64,000 nucleotides of DNA from JBELHR01 sp049606855 (GTDB lineage: Bacteria; Bacteroidota; Bacteroidia; Flavobacteriales; Flavobacteriaceae): positions 256,989 through 320,988 of the forward strand of contig JBMYVY010000001.1 in assembly GCA_049606855.1 (NCBI GenBank), in the 5' to 3' direction. A program made the position numbers and the translations under genes. Each line of letters opens with the position of its first letter. Position 1 is the stretch's first letter. Of this stretch, positions 40,650 through 49,423 are shown one piece after another. The notes beneath the pieces were generated by a model. That model did not search any database. It worked only from the letters and a program-made list of their open reading frames with translations, and was not told the DNA's origin.

Positions 40650-41429
40650 TTAAATATTATATCCCTTCATTATACCGCGTTTTGAATTACGGATAAAAGT
40701 AATGATTTCATCGCGTTCTGAGGTCGCCTCCATTGTCGCTTCTATGATTTCAATTGCTTGGGAGTTATTGTATTTACTTTGATATAAAATTCTATATATA
40801 TTTTGTATTTCTCTAATCTTTTCCGTGTCAAAACCTCTCCTTCTTAGTCCGATTGAATTGATTCCTACATAAGAAAGTGGTTCTTTAGCCGCCTTAGTAT
40901 AAGGTGGCACATCCTTTCTTACCAGAGAACCTCCAGAAATCATAGTATGAGCCCCAATATTTATAAATTGATGTACCGCAGCAAGTCCACCGACTATTGC
41001 ATACTCACCAATTATAACATGTCCAGCCAAAGCCACACCATTAACAATTATGGCGCTATCTCCTATAACACAATCATGGGCGATATGAGCAGTAGCCATA
41101 ACTAAACAATTTGCCCCAATCTTTGTGGTACCAGATGCATTTGTTCCACGATTTATAGTCACACATTCCCTTATCGTCGTGTTATCACCAATTTCCGCTA
41201 GTGAATCCTCTCCATCGAACTTTAAATCTTGCGGTAAGGCAGAAATAACCGCTCCAGGAAAAATTCTACAATTCTCACCAATCCTGGCACCTTCCATAAT
41301 GGTCACATTGGAGCCAATCCATGTACCAGAGCCAATCTCGACATTATTATGAATGGTAGTAAAAGGTTCAATAACTACATTTCTTGCAATTTTCGCACCA
41401 GGATGCACATAGGCTAAAGGTTGATTCAT
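40650..41429 (-). CDS. lpxA: Acyl-ACP:UDP-N-acetylglucosamine O-acyltransferase
   Basis: A 259-residue left-handed beta-helix acyltransferase, the first step of lipid A synthesis. The hexapeptide repeats run from about residue 4 to 185. The conserved catalytic His lies in LVMATAHIAHDCVIGDSAII (about 115-134) and GLRRRGFDTEKIREIQNIYR opens the C-terminal helices. It begins one base after the lpxC/fabZ stop, tightly coupled in the operon. Confidence 0.96.
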   Translation of the reverse strand: MNQPLAYVHPGAKIARNVVIEPFTTIHNNVEIGSGTWIGSNVTIMEGARIGENCRIFPGAVISALPQDLKFDGEDSLAEIGDNTTIRECVTINRGTNASGTTKIGANCLVMATAHIAHDCVIGDSAIIVNGVALAGHVIIGEYAIVGGLAAVHQFINIGAHTMISGGSLVRKDVPPYTKAAKEPLSYVGINSIGLRRRGFDTEKIREIQNIYRILYQSKYNNSQAIEIIEATMEATSERDEIITFIRNSKRGIMKGYNI

Positions 41430-41430
41430 G

Positions 41431-42822
41431 TTAGTTCTTTTTTGCGATCTGAGCCATTAATTGAGCTTCCGCAACTAATTTATTATTAGCGTAAGCGAAA
41501 GCTTGCATATGACATATTCCTCTTCTTATCGGGGTAATTAATTCACACTTAAAAATAAGTGTGTCTCCAGGCAAAACCTTTTGCTTGAATTTAACATTAT
41601 CCATTTTCATGAAGTATGTCAAATAATTCTCTGGATCCGGAACCGTACTAAGAACAAGAACACCTCCGCATTGAGCCATAGCTTCAACTTGGAGAACTCC
41701 AGGCATAACAGGTGCTCCGGGAAAATGTCCGACAAAGAAATTCTCATTCATTGTCACATTCTTCATACCAACAACAGAATGATCTGTCAATTCAATAATT
41801 CTATCAATTAACAAAAAGGGTGGTCGATGGGGAAGAATATCCATAATTTGGTGAATGTCCATTAAAGGAGCCTCACTCAAATCATATTTAGGAATATTAT
41901 TCCTCTTCTCCTTCTTTATGATTCCTTGTAATTTTTTAGCAAATTGTGTATTAATTCCATGACCCGGTTTATTTGCTATAACTTTTCCTCTGATTCGCGT
42001 TCCAGTCAAGGCGAGATCACCTATCACATCAAGTAACTTATGACGGGCAGCTTCATTCGCCCAACGAAGTGATAAATTATCTAAAATTCCATTTGGTTTA
42101 ACAGAAACTGAATCTTTATTGAAAACCTTTTTCAATTTATCTAAAGTCGTATCTGAAATCTCCTTGTCCACATAAACAATCGCATTATTAAGATCCCCTC
42201 CTTTAATCAAGTCGTGGTCTAGCAGCGTTTCAATTTCATGAAGGAAACTAAATGTTCTTGCCTCAGAAATTTCTTCTTTGAAATCAGCTATATCCGTTAA
42301 GGTTGCATTTTGAGTTCCCAAAACTTTAGTACCGAAATCCACCATAGTGGTCACTTCATAGTGATCTGAAGGCATTAAAACTATTTCAGACCCCGTAACT
42401 TCATCTCTATAAGAGATAACCTCTTCAACGATAAATTCATCCACTGGAGCATCCTGTTCAACGATTCCAGCTTCTTCAAGACTGGCGACAAAAAACTTTG
42501 ATGAACCGTCCATTATTGGGGGCTCAGACGCATTTAATTCAATCAAGACATTGTCTAAATCTAAACCAACACATGCTGCTAAAACATGTTCTGAAGTATG
42601 AATTTTCACTCCATCCTTCTCCATAGAAGTCCCGCGCTCAGTGCTGGTGACATAAGCGGCCGAGGCCTCTATAATTGGTTCTCCTTCGAGATCTACTCTT
42701 TTGAAGGCAAATCCATGATTTACCGGAGCAGGCTTAAAGGTCATTTCTACGGTCTTTCCTGTGTGCAATCCGATTCCAGACAGGCTTACTTCTTTGGCAA
42801 TTGTTTTTTGATTCTTACTCAT
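41431..42822 (-). CDS. lpxC/fabZ: Bifunctional LpxC deacetylase / FabZ dehydratase
   Basis: A 463-residue fusion. The N-terminal part (about 1-305) is the zinc deacetylase LpxC, committed step of lipid A synthesis: SGIGLHTGKTVEMTFKPAP, HTSEHVLAACVGLDLDNV, and the zinc-site ARHKLLDVIGDLALTG. The C-terminal part (about 320-463) is FabZ: DILPHRPPFLLIDRIIEL and HFPGAPVMPGVLQVEAMAQ with the catalytic His and Glu. This fusion marks Bacteroidota. I use the ATG at 42822, which fits the family start; an ATG at 42840 is possible. Either way it overlaps lpxD. Confidence 0.96.
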   Translation of the reverse strand: MSKNQKTIAKEVSLSGIGLHTGKTVEMTFKPAPVNHGFAFKRVDLEGEPIIEASAAYVTSTERGTSMEKDGVKIHTSEHVLAACVGLDLDNVLIELNASEPPIMDGSSKFFVASLEEAGIVEQDAPVDEFIVEEVISYRDEVTGSEIVLMPSDHYEVTTMVDFGTKVLGTQNATLTDIADFKEEISEARTFSFLHEIETLLDHDLIKGGDLNNAIVYVDKEISDTTLDKLKKVFNKDSVSVKPNGILDNLSLRWANEAARHKLLDVIGDLALTGTRIRGKVIANKPGHGINTQFAKKLQGIIKKEKRNNIPKYDLSEAPLMDIHQIMDILPHRPPFLLIDRIIELTDHSVVGMKNVTMNENFFVGHFPGAPVMPGVLQVEAMAQCGGVLVLSTVPDPENYLTYFMKMDNVKFKQKVLPGDTLIFKCELITPIRRGICHMQAFAYANNKLVAEAQLMAQIAKKN

Positions 42823-43852
42823 TGTTATTGAGTCTTTCATTATCTTTTTCTAATTTGTAAACTTTTTTCACTAAACTGTTCAAGTTCCTAAAATGCACGT
42901 AGGCTTTGTTGTAGGCTCCATAAGAAATTGCTGGTGTTCCCTGAACAACTTCTTTATCTTTTAGGCTTTTAGAAATCCCTGATTGAGCTTGAATCTTTAC
43001 ATAGTTTCCAATATTTAAATGCCCTACGATTCCTACTTGCCCTCCAATCATAGCGTGATGACCTATTTTAGTCGATCCTGCAATTCCTGTTTGAGCAGCA
43101 ATTACACTATCTTCACCAATCACAACATTGTGTGCAATTTGAAGTTGGTTATCTAATTTGCTTCCGCGTTTGATTACTGTAGACCCCATGGTAGCCCGAT
43201 CAATTGTTGAACCTGAACCAATCTCAACATCATCTTCAATAACTACATTTCCGATCTGGGGGATTTTGTCAAATTGGCCTTGCGAATTTGGTGCAAAACC
43301 AAAACCATCTGATCCAATCACAGCATTTGAATGGATAATACAGTTTGCGCCTACCACACAATCATTATAAATTTTTGCTCCTGCAAATATGGTAGTACCC
43401 TCACCTACACTTACATTATCTCCAATATAACTGTGAGGATATAGCTTTACGCCTTTACCTAACGACACACCCTTTCCAATATAAGCGAAAGCACCTATAT
43501 AGACATCTTCGGGGATGACCACTTCTTGATCTACGTAATTTGGATTTTCAATTCCGGTTTTCTGAGGTAAACTTTCCTGATATAAAGTCAATAGCTTGCT
43601 CAAAGCCTGATAAGCATCATCTACTTTAATCAAATTTGAAGAAACTGCTTGATCAAAAACCATATCCCTACCAACAAGCACAGCTGTAGCTTGTGTACTG
43701 TAAATGTGATTGATGTATTTTTTATTTGAAAGAAAGGTAAGTTCGCCTGATTGGGCGTCCTCTATCTTCCCAAAGTTAGACACAGTAGCATTTTTATCTC
43801 CATAAACTTCTCCTTGGAGAAAATCGGCAATTTGTTCTAAAGTAAATTCCAT
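42815..43852 (-). CDS. lpxD: UDP-3-O-(acyl)glucosamine N-acyltransferase
   Basis: A 345-residue beta-helix acyltransferase, third step of lipid A synthesis. An N-terminal uridine-binding domain (about 1-100) precedes hexapeptide repeats (about 105-290), with the catalytic His region DNQLQIAHNVVIGEDSVIAA. A C-terminal helix carries NLNSLVKKVYKLEKDNERL. I start at the ATG at 43852; the longer frame overlaps the HD gene and lacks family similarity. It overlaps lpxC/fabZ by 8 bases. Confidence 0.96.
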   Translation of the reverse strand: MEFTLEQIADFLQGEVYGDKNATVSNFGKIEDAQSGELTFLSNKKYINHIYSTQATAVLVGRDMVFDQAVSSNLIKVDDAYQALSKLLTLYQESLPQKTGIENPNYVDQEVVIPEDVYIGAFAYIGKGVSLGKGVKLYPHSYIGDNVSVGEGTTIFAGAKIYNDCVVGANCIIHSNAVIGSDGFGFAPNSQGQFDKIPQIGNVVIEDDVEIGSGSTIDRATMGSTVIKRGSKLDNQLQIAHNVVIGEDSVIAAQTGIAGSTKIGHHAMIGGQVGIVGHLNIGNYVKIQAQSGISKSLKDKEVVQGTPAISYGAYNKAYVHFRNLNSLVKKVYKLEKDNERLNNNE

Positions 43853-43872
43853 TATGACAAAAGTAGTAAAAT

Positions 43873-45117
43873 TTATAAAGTTGAAAAGTTTATTTCTTTT
43901 GGAAAGCAAATAAAATATCGCACCGTCTCATTCATAATTCTATCGGAAACTATAGGGTCACTTGCCATGGCAAAGTCAACTACACTTCCATCCTTCCTTA
44001 AAAGGTTTATTTTATTTTCAATATTGTTATACGCCAAATTCTTCACCTGTCCCCTATGAATCAAATAATCCACCTGCTTACTATTTAAAGAAAAATGACT
44101 TTTTATTTTATCTCTGATTTTTTGATACTCTGCTTTAGTTACAGGCTCATCGGTAAGTTGGATTCTAAATAAATTTCGATTCAGTATTCCACGGGCCAAC
44201 CGAGACAATACCAAATCCTCATGGTTTTGCCATAGCTTCAAGGCGAACATAATATCTACATCGTCTAAGGAGGCAAAGCGCTCCAGGAGCAACTTATTAA
44301 TCACCAAGCCCTCATTTTGAGTGAGAAAATATCTGAGATTTTCAGGACAACTTTCTAAGCGATTTTGAGAAATTAACTCCTGAGCTCGTTTTAAAACAAG
44401 AACCAACATATTTTCAGCTACAACACCTGTCTTGTGAAGATAAACTTGCCAGTACATTAAACGTCTCGCGACGATAAACTTCTCAATAGAATATATTCCT
44501 TTTTCCTCAATAACCAATTGTTGATCCACGACATTCATCATGGCAATTAATCGATCAGAGTTAATAGAACCTTCGGCAACACCAGAGTAAAAGCTATCTC
44601 TTTTTAGATAATCCAATCGATCAATATCAAGTTGACTAGATACCAATTGATAAAAGAATGGCCTGTGATAATTCCCTTTAAAAATATCTATTGCCAGTGT
44701 TAGCTCACCTTCAAACTCCTCATTCAGGAGTTCCATATAACCTAAAGAAAGATCCTCATGGTTCACTCCTTTAACGATACTGTGTTCTAAAGCATGAGAA
44801 AATGGACCATGACCAATATCGTGTAACAATATTGCGATATAAAGGGCAGTCTCCTCTGGTTCAGTTATCTCAATATCTTTACTTCTAAGCACTCTTACTG
44901 CCTTATTCATCAAATAAACGCAACCGGTTGCATGATGAAATCGAGAGTGATGTGCACCAGGATAAACCAAATATGAGAGTCCCATTTGTGAAATTCGTCT
45001 TAGCCTTTGAAAATAAGGATGTTCTATAAGATCGAAAACAATGGTTTTGGGTATAGATATTAATCCGTAAATTGGGTCATTCAGGATTTTAAGTTTATTG
45101 GTCGTAAGATTGGTCAA
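43873..45117 (-). CDS. HD domain phosphohydrolase (dNTPase-like)
   Basis: A 414-residue protein with an N-terminal HD domain: QRLRRISQMGLSYLVYPGAH, the SRFHHATGCVYLM His site, LLHDIGHGPFSHALEH (about 93-108) and the downstream RLDYLKRDSFYSG. It resembles SAMHD1/dGTPase-type HD proteins; no nucleotide specificity can be read. It is first gene of the lipid A operon in the minus direction and lies 20 bases before lpxD. This linkage recurs in Bacteroidota, but a direct role in lipid A is not evident. Confidence 0.85.
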   Translation of the reverse strand: MTNLTTNKLKILNDPIYGLISIPKTIVFDLIEHPYFQRLRRISQMGLSYLVYPGAHHSRFHHATGCVYLMNKAVRVLRSKDIEITEPEETALYIAILLHDIGHGPFSHALEHSIVKGVNHEDLSLGYMELLNEEFEGELTLAIDIFKGNYHRPFFYQLVSSQLDIDRLDYLKRDSFYSGVAEGSINSDRLIAMMNVVDQQLVIEEKGIYSIEKFIVARRLMYWQVYLHKTGVVAENMLVLVLKRAQELISQNRLESCPENLRYFLTQNEGLVINKLLLERFASLDDVDIMFALKLWQNHEDLVLSRLARGILNRNLFRIQLTDEPVTKAEYQKIRDKIKSHFSLNSKQVDYLIHRGQVKNLAYNNIENKINLLRKDGSVVDFAMASDPIVSDRIMNETVRYFICFPKEINFSTL

Positions 45118-45138
45118 CTCCGGTTAGTTTATTTTGAA

Positions 45139-45146
45139 CAAATATA
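45139..45146 (-). promoter_or_regulatory. -7 promoter element of the HD-lpxD-lpxC/fabZ-lpxA-efp operon
   Basis: TATATTTG on the minus strand, a perfect TAnnTTTG, 21 bases before the HD gene start. A TTG core lies 22 bases upstream (45169-45171), inside the porX coding region. Confidence 0.55.
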
Positions 45147-45163
45147 AGATTTCTAGTATAAAT

Positions 45164-46720
45164 ATGGGCAACAAAATTCTTTGGGTTGATGATGAGATAG
45201 AGGCACTTGAATCTTTGGTGAGCTATTTACAAGTAAAAGGATACCAGGTATTTAAGGCTAATAATGGTCAATCCGCCATAGAAATTATGGAAAGAGAGGT
45301 ATTTGATTTGTTGTTAATTGATCAAAATATGCCTGGTCTCACTGGAATAGAAATTATTAATAAAATTAAAAGCCAGCCCTCCACTCTAAAGATCTCATTG
45401 ATTTCAAAAAATGAACAAAGCGACTTTATTGACCACGCATTGGCCAATAAGGTGGATGATTTTTTGATTAAACCAATACGTCCTCAGCAATTAGAAGTTT
45501 TGGTAAAAAAGCTACTCCATCAAAAAGATTTAGTAGAACACAATTTGCAAGAAGAATTTAGAAATTCTTACAGAGAACTGAGTGAAGACCTTGAATCTTG
45601 TAAATCTTTTACTGATTATGCAATGCTTCATAAGAAAATTGAAAGCTTGCTCTCCATTTACGCCTCAGAAAACCTAGAATCATTTGAACAAATGATCAAT
45701 CAATTAAAGGCGGATTTAGATAAGTCTTTTTTTAAACTAATTATTAGGGAGTACCAATCATGGATTAATGATAGTAGTTTAAACAGGCCCATGATGATAC
45801 ATGATTTGTTCCCAAAATGGATTATCCCAAAGGTCAAAAGCAGCAAGGCTCCCATTTTGAATTTGGTTTTGGATAATATGCGATTGGATCAATATTTAAT
45901 CTTGAAAAAATCCATTGAAGAGTTCTATAATATCAAGGAAGAACATTTTTTTTCAAGTCTCCTGCCGAGTACTACAGCATTTTCTCGAAACGCGCTGTTT
46001 TCTGGCATGACCCCCCTTGAAATTGCAAAAAATTATCCGGAATTATGGTCCGGAAATGATCTAGAATACAAAAATAAAAATGAAGAGGAACTTCTGAAAA
46101 AACTGCTTCAACGGAATAAAATCGATGACAACATACTATTTGAAAAAACATCTAGCAACGAGAAAATTCATCGGTTAATTAATAAATTGAAAGAATTTAA
46201 GGACAAAACTACAACTGTTCTAGTTGTGAATAATTTAGATGATATTTCACACGAGATTGATTCACCAATTGTCAAGCATCAAATTCATGCAAGTTACAAA
46301 CAAAACAATGCTTATACAGCTTTATGGTTTGAATTTTCAAATTTAAAAAAGCTATTAAAAAAAGCTTCAGAAAAAGGGATTGATCTAATAATAACTACGG
46401 ACCATGGATCGACAAAAGTTGATAAACCAAATCAAATAAAAGGAGATAGAACATTAACTAATAACCTCAGGTATAAACAAGGCTTATCCATTAGCTATAA
46501 TTCAAAATTGAATGCAAGTTTTAAAGAGTTAAATAAAATTGGAATACCCAACAATCACAAAAATGATCAAATGATATTTGCTGGCCCTAAAACTTTTTAT
46601 ACTTATCCAAAAATAGAGAATTCTTTAATTACCAAGTTTGAAAACACCTTCCAACATGGCGGAATTTCTTTGGACGAAATGATCCTAGCTGCAGGCTATT
46701 TTACAAGCAAAAAAAAATAG
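45164..46720 (+). CDS. porX: PorX-type response regulator with PglZ domain
   Basis: A 518-residue two-domain protein. The receiver domain (about 1-120) has the acidic pocket WVDDEIEALES, the phospho-acceptor Asp in LLLIDQNMPG, and the conserved Lys in DFLIKPIRP. A helical linker joins it to a PglZ/alkaline-phosphatase-fold domain: NLVLDNMRLDQY, the active-site Thr region LPSTTAFSRNALFSGM, IITTDHGSTKVDKP and a zinc-type His in TFQHGGISLDEM. In Porphyromonas and Flavobacterium PorX regulates the type IX secretion system. No PorY-type kinase gene lies in the window. I start at the ATG at 45164, not the upstream TTG at 45134. Confidence 0.9.
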   Translation: MGNKILWVDDEIEALESLVSYLQVKGYQVFKANNGQSAIEIMEREVFDLLLIDQNMPGLTGIEIINKIKSQPSTLKISLISKNEQSDFIDHALANKVDDFLIKPIRPQQLEVLVKKLLHQKDLVEHNLQEEFRNSYRELSEDLESCKSFTDYAMLHKKIESLLSIYASENLESFEQMINQLKADLDKSFFKLIIREYQSWINDSSLNRPMMIHDLFPKWIIPKVKSSKAPILNLVLDNMRLDQYLILKKSIEEFYNIKEEHFFSSLLPSTTAFSRNALFSGMTPLEIAKNYPELWSGNDLEYKNKNEEELLKKLLQRNKIDDNILFEKTSSNEKIHRLINKLKEFKDKTTTVLVVNNLDDISHEIDSPIVKHQIHASYKQNNAYTALWFEFSNLKKLLKKASEKGIDLIITTDHGSTKVDKPNQIKGDRTLTNNLRYKQGLSISYNSKLNASFKELNKIGIPNNHKNDQMIFAGPKTFYTYPKIENSLITKFENTFQHGGISLDEMILAAGYFTSKKK

Positions 46721-46721
46721 G

Positions 46722-46729
46722 TACTTTTG
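46722..46729 (+). promoter_or_regulatory. -7 promoter element of tsaE
   Basis: TACTTTTG on the plus strand matches TAnnTTTG, 14 bases before the tsaE start and directly after the porX stop. A TTT core lies about 19 bases upstream. Confidence 0.45.
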
Positions 46730-46743
46730 AAAAAAAAACCGAT

Positions 46744-47148
46744 ATGAAGATCACTTATGGGTTAGAAGACTTAAACCAAGTTGCCCGGACAATTATAGAA
46801 AAAGCAAACTCAAAGATATTGCTGTTCTATGGTGAAATGGGAGTTGGTAAAACCACTTTGATCAAAGAGATTTTTAAAGAATTAGGGGTTTTGGATCGAG
46901 TGAGTTCTCCTACATTTTCTCTAGTCAATGAATATGAAGCTAAAAACCAAGAAATCGTTTATCATTTTGATTTTTATAGAATTGAAGACGAGGAAGAGGC
47001 TTTGGACATGGGAGTAGATGAATACCTTCACAAAGATACCTGGTGTTTAATTGAATGGCCTCAAAACATAAAAAATTTGCTACCTTTAGAGGTATGTTCA
47101 ATTCATATTACCTTACAAGATGATCATCTTAGAAAACTACAATTTTAA
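46744..47148 (+). CDS. tsaE: tRNA threonylcarbamoyladenosine biosynthesis ATPase TsaE
   Basis: A 134-residue P-loop ATPase needed for t6A formation with TsaB and TsaD. Walker A is GEMGVGKTTLIKEIFKELG (about 31-49). The switch-like VSSPTFSLVNEYE and FDFYRIEDEEEALDMGVDEY follow, and the CLIEWPQ motif closes the domain. It starts 23 bases after porX and 2 bases before the alanine-dehydrogenase-like gene, so it shares a transcript with the latter. Confidence 0.95.
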   Translation: MKITYGLEDLNQVARTIIEKANSKILLFYGEMGVGKTTLIKEIFKELGVLDRVSSPTFSLVNEYEAKNQEIVYHFDFYRIEDEEEALDMGVDEYLHKDTWCLIEWPQNIKNLLPLEVCSIHITLQDDHLRKLQF

Positions 47149-47150
47149 AA

Positions 47151-48338
47151 ATGTCTAGCTCCTACTCGCCTTTTAGCAAGAAAGACCTTCAAACTCAGGA
47201 AGAGCGATTGGAGATTGGAAGAAAGAAAAGCTCTTTGGAAATCGGAATCCCCAAAGAAATTGCCTTTGAGGAAAGGCGCGTATGCCTGAGTCCGGATTCG
47301 GTATCCACTTTGATCAACCAAGGACATACAATACTTGTTGAAACTAATGCTGGAGCTCATGCTGGATATTTGGACAGAGAGTATTCAGAGGTAGGTGCAG
47401 AAATTGTTTATGACAAAAAAACCGTGTTTTCTTGCAAAATCATTTTAAAGGTTGAGCCACCTACTTCAGAAGAAATAGGACTAATGAAACCAAATACCAC
47501 TGTGTTATCGGCTTTACAGATTAAGACAAGGTCTGCAGATTATTTTGACGCCTTATGTTCAAAGAAGATAACTGCTATAGCCTTAGACAATATTAAAGAT
47601 GAGCATGGCAATTATCCAATTGTAAGCTCCTTGAGCGAGATCGCTGGGGCCTCTTCAATACAAATTGCAGCAGAACTTCTAATGAAAAACGGCTATCTGC
47701 TTGGAAACATATCAGGTGTTCCTCCTACAGAAGTTGTTATTCTGGGGGCAGGAAGAGTTGGAGAATATGCTGCTAAAACCGCTTTAGGCCTTGGGGCATA
47801 TGTAAAAGTCTTTGATGACTCGATTACGAGACTTCAGAATCTAGAAAATAGATTAGGCCAAAAAATTTACACTGCGACACTTCAACCTAAGCTGCTTTTA
47901 AAATCTTTAAAAAGATGCCATGTTGCTATTGGAGCCTTAAAAGGTGCTAACAGATGCCCAATCATTATTAATGAATCAATGGTTGAAAACATGAAAGAGG
48001 ATGCTGTTATTATAGATGTATGTATTGATCGAGGAGGAAATTTTGAAAGCTCGGAATTAACAAGTCATTCTAAGCCATTTATTATGAAACATGGTGTAAT
48101 CCATTATGCAGTTCCAAATATCCCTTCAAAATACCCTAAAACATCCACCCAAGCCTTGAGTAATATTCTCTCCCCTTACCTCTCCAATATTGCAAATGGA
48201 GGAGGCATAGAGTCTATGATCAAAAGAAATTCAGGATTTCAGAATGGAGTCTATGTTTATAAAGGGATTTTGACCAGTAAACAAGTTGGCGATTGGTTTA
48301 ATCTAAAATATCGTGACCTGAATCTACTTATCTTATAA
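47151..48338 (+). CDS. Alanine dehydrogenase-like protein lacking the catalytic histidine
   Basis: A 395-residue AlaDH/PNT-fold protein with an extra N-terminal tail of about 28 residues. Substrate Arg (FEERRVCLSP), Lys (IILKVEPP), the NAD site VVILGAGRVGEYAAK, and Asp in IIDVCIDRGGNFE are kept. The catalytic His of alanine dehydrogenase (H96, in the usual LHLA loop) is replaced: the aligned stretch here is SALQIKTRS, with Gln. The same substitution is, from memory, usual in the flavobacterial version next to tsaE. It may therefore not be a true alanine dehydrogenase. Confidence 0.8.
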   Translation: MSSSYSPFSKKDLQTQEERLEIGRKKSSLEIGIPKEIAFEERRVCLSPDSVSTLINQGHTILVETNAGAHAGYLDREYSEVGAEIVYDKKTVFSCKIILKVEPPTSEEIGLMKPNTTVLSALQIKTRSADYFDALCSKKITAIALDNIKDEHGNYPIVSSLSEIAGASSIQIAAELLMKNGYLLGNISGVPPTEVVILGAGRVGEYAAKTALGLGAYVKVFDDSITRLQNLENRLGQKIYTATLQPKLLLKSLKRCHVAIGALKGANRCPIIINESMVENMKEDAVIIDVCIDRGGNFESSELTSHSKPFIMKHGVIHYAVPNIPSKYPKTSTQALSNILSPYLSNIANGGGIESMIKRNSGFQNGVYVYKGILTSKQVGDWFNLKYRDLNLLIL

Positions 48339-48357
48339 TATTTTTGTGCTATTTTTG
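48339..48357 (+). promoter_or_regulatory. Tandem -7-like elements before the DUF4258-like gene
   Basis: Two TATTTTTG copies (48339-48346 and 48350-48357) match TAnnTTTG on the plus strand, between the preceding stop and the ATG at 48362. The first would give a leader of about ten bases. Confidence 0.4.
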
Positions 48358-48361
48358 AGCC

Positions 48362-48769
48362 ATGAATTTAACAAGACGGTTTGCTTACTACTTTATCGGT
48401 GTTTTTATTGGAGTAGTTGTACTGAACTTTTGGGTCAAGGAAAAAGAAAATGAACGCGGGGGAGACAGTATATTTCCTTATGGTCCAAATGCCCGAACAC
48501 TGAGATCCTTTGAGAGAATAAGCAATAGAACTTACTCTTCTCAAGCAGACTCCATAATGGCCCTACAATCACTAGATACTGCTGATATTTCCAAATTTTT
48601 TAAATATGGGGAAGTGGACTTCAGTAAAAGTGAACAACGTCGCGAACCGTGTGCCATTTATTGGATGGATATTGAATTCAAAGAGATTCCCTATAGCTTT
48701 ATTATTGAACGTTGCGATTCAGTATTGGAAATTCAGAAAATAATCGTTCATTCTTCTGCAGAGAGGTAA
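48362..48769 (+). CDS. Membrane-anchored protein, DUF4258-like
   Basis: A 135-residue protein with one N-terminal membrane span (about 8-25, FAYYFIGVFIGVVVLNFW). A soluble C-terminal part follows with DTADISKFFKYGEVDFSKSE and SFIIERCDSVLEIQKIIV. The pattern recalls the DUF4258 family found beside alanine-dehydrogenase-like genes in Flavobacteria; the name is moderately sure and the function unknown. Its last 22 bases overlap the 3' end of the converging trmH gene. Confidence 0.6.
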   Translation: MNLTRRFAYYFIGVFIGVVVLNFWVKEKENERGGDSIFPYGPNARTLRSFERISNRTYSSQADSIMALQSLDTADISKFFKYGEVDFSKSEQRREPCAIYWMDIEFKEIPYSFIIERCDSVLEIQKIIVHSSAER

Positions 48770-49422
48770 CGTTCTTCTATTTCGCTGTAATGCTTAATAC
48801 TTTTTTGCATCCACTCTTTATAAAGGGCACTTTTCTCATCTTCACTGAGCTGCCAGTCTAAATCTGATGCTTTCAACCGCGTGGTTAATTCTTCCATGAT
48901 AATTGCAGCAGCAACAGAAACATTTAAACTTTCGGTAAAACCTACCATGGGGATTTTAATAAAAGCATCTGCCTGACGCATCATTTGTTCTGAAACTCCC
49001 ATTTTTTCTACTCCCATTACAATTGCTGATTTCTTGGAAATATCAAAATCACGTATAAATGAGGAGTCATTATGAGGGGAAGTCACTACAATTTGATATC
49101 CTTTGGCTTTTAAATCATTTATACACTCTTGAGTGTTATCCGCTCCAACTTTTGAATAAGAATGAAAAGTCATCCATTTCTGAGCGCCTTTTGCAACTCT
49201 TCTTGAAATGAAATTATTATACTGGTTTTCGATTATATATAAGTCTTGAATTCCGAATACATCCGCACTTCGGATTACAGCACTAACATTGTGCTTTTGA
49301 AACAAATCCTCTAAGACAAAAGTAAATTGGCGTGTCCGTTGTTCCAAAACTTTTTTAAACAATTCGCGTCTATTTTCTGTTAAAAAACGCTCTAGATATT
49401 CAATGAATTTTACATCTTCCAT
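48748..49422 (-). CDS. tRNA/rRNA 2'-O-methyltransferase, TrmH (SpoU) family
   Basis: A 224-residue SPOUT methyltransferase. Conserved motifs: NVSAVIRSADVFGIQDLYII (motif 1), SAIVMGVEKMGVSEQMM (motif 2) and IKIPMVGFTESLNVSVAAAI (motif 3), which form the knotted SAM site. The N-terminal RRELFKKVLEQRTRQFTFVL is typical of tRNA Gm18 methyltransferase TrmH, the likeliest function. I use the ATG at 49422, one base after the preceding gene, rather than a GTG at 49437. It is the last gene of the recQ-DUF6495-like-trmH set. Confidence 0.9.
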   Translation of the reverse strand: MEDVKFIEYLERFLTENRRELFKKVLEQRTRQFTFVLEDLFQKHNVSAVIRSADVFGIQDLYIIENQYNNFISRRVAKGAQKWMTFHSYSKVGADNTQECINDLKAKGYQIVVTSPHNDSSFIRDFDISKKSAIVMGVEKMGVSEQMMRQADAFIKIPMVGFTESLNVSVAAAIIMEELTTRLKASDLDWQLSEDEKSALYKEWMQKSIKHYSEIEERYLSAEE

Positions 49423-49423
49423 A

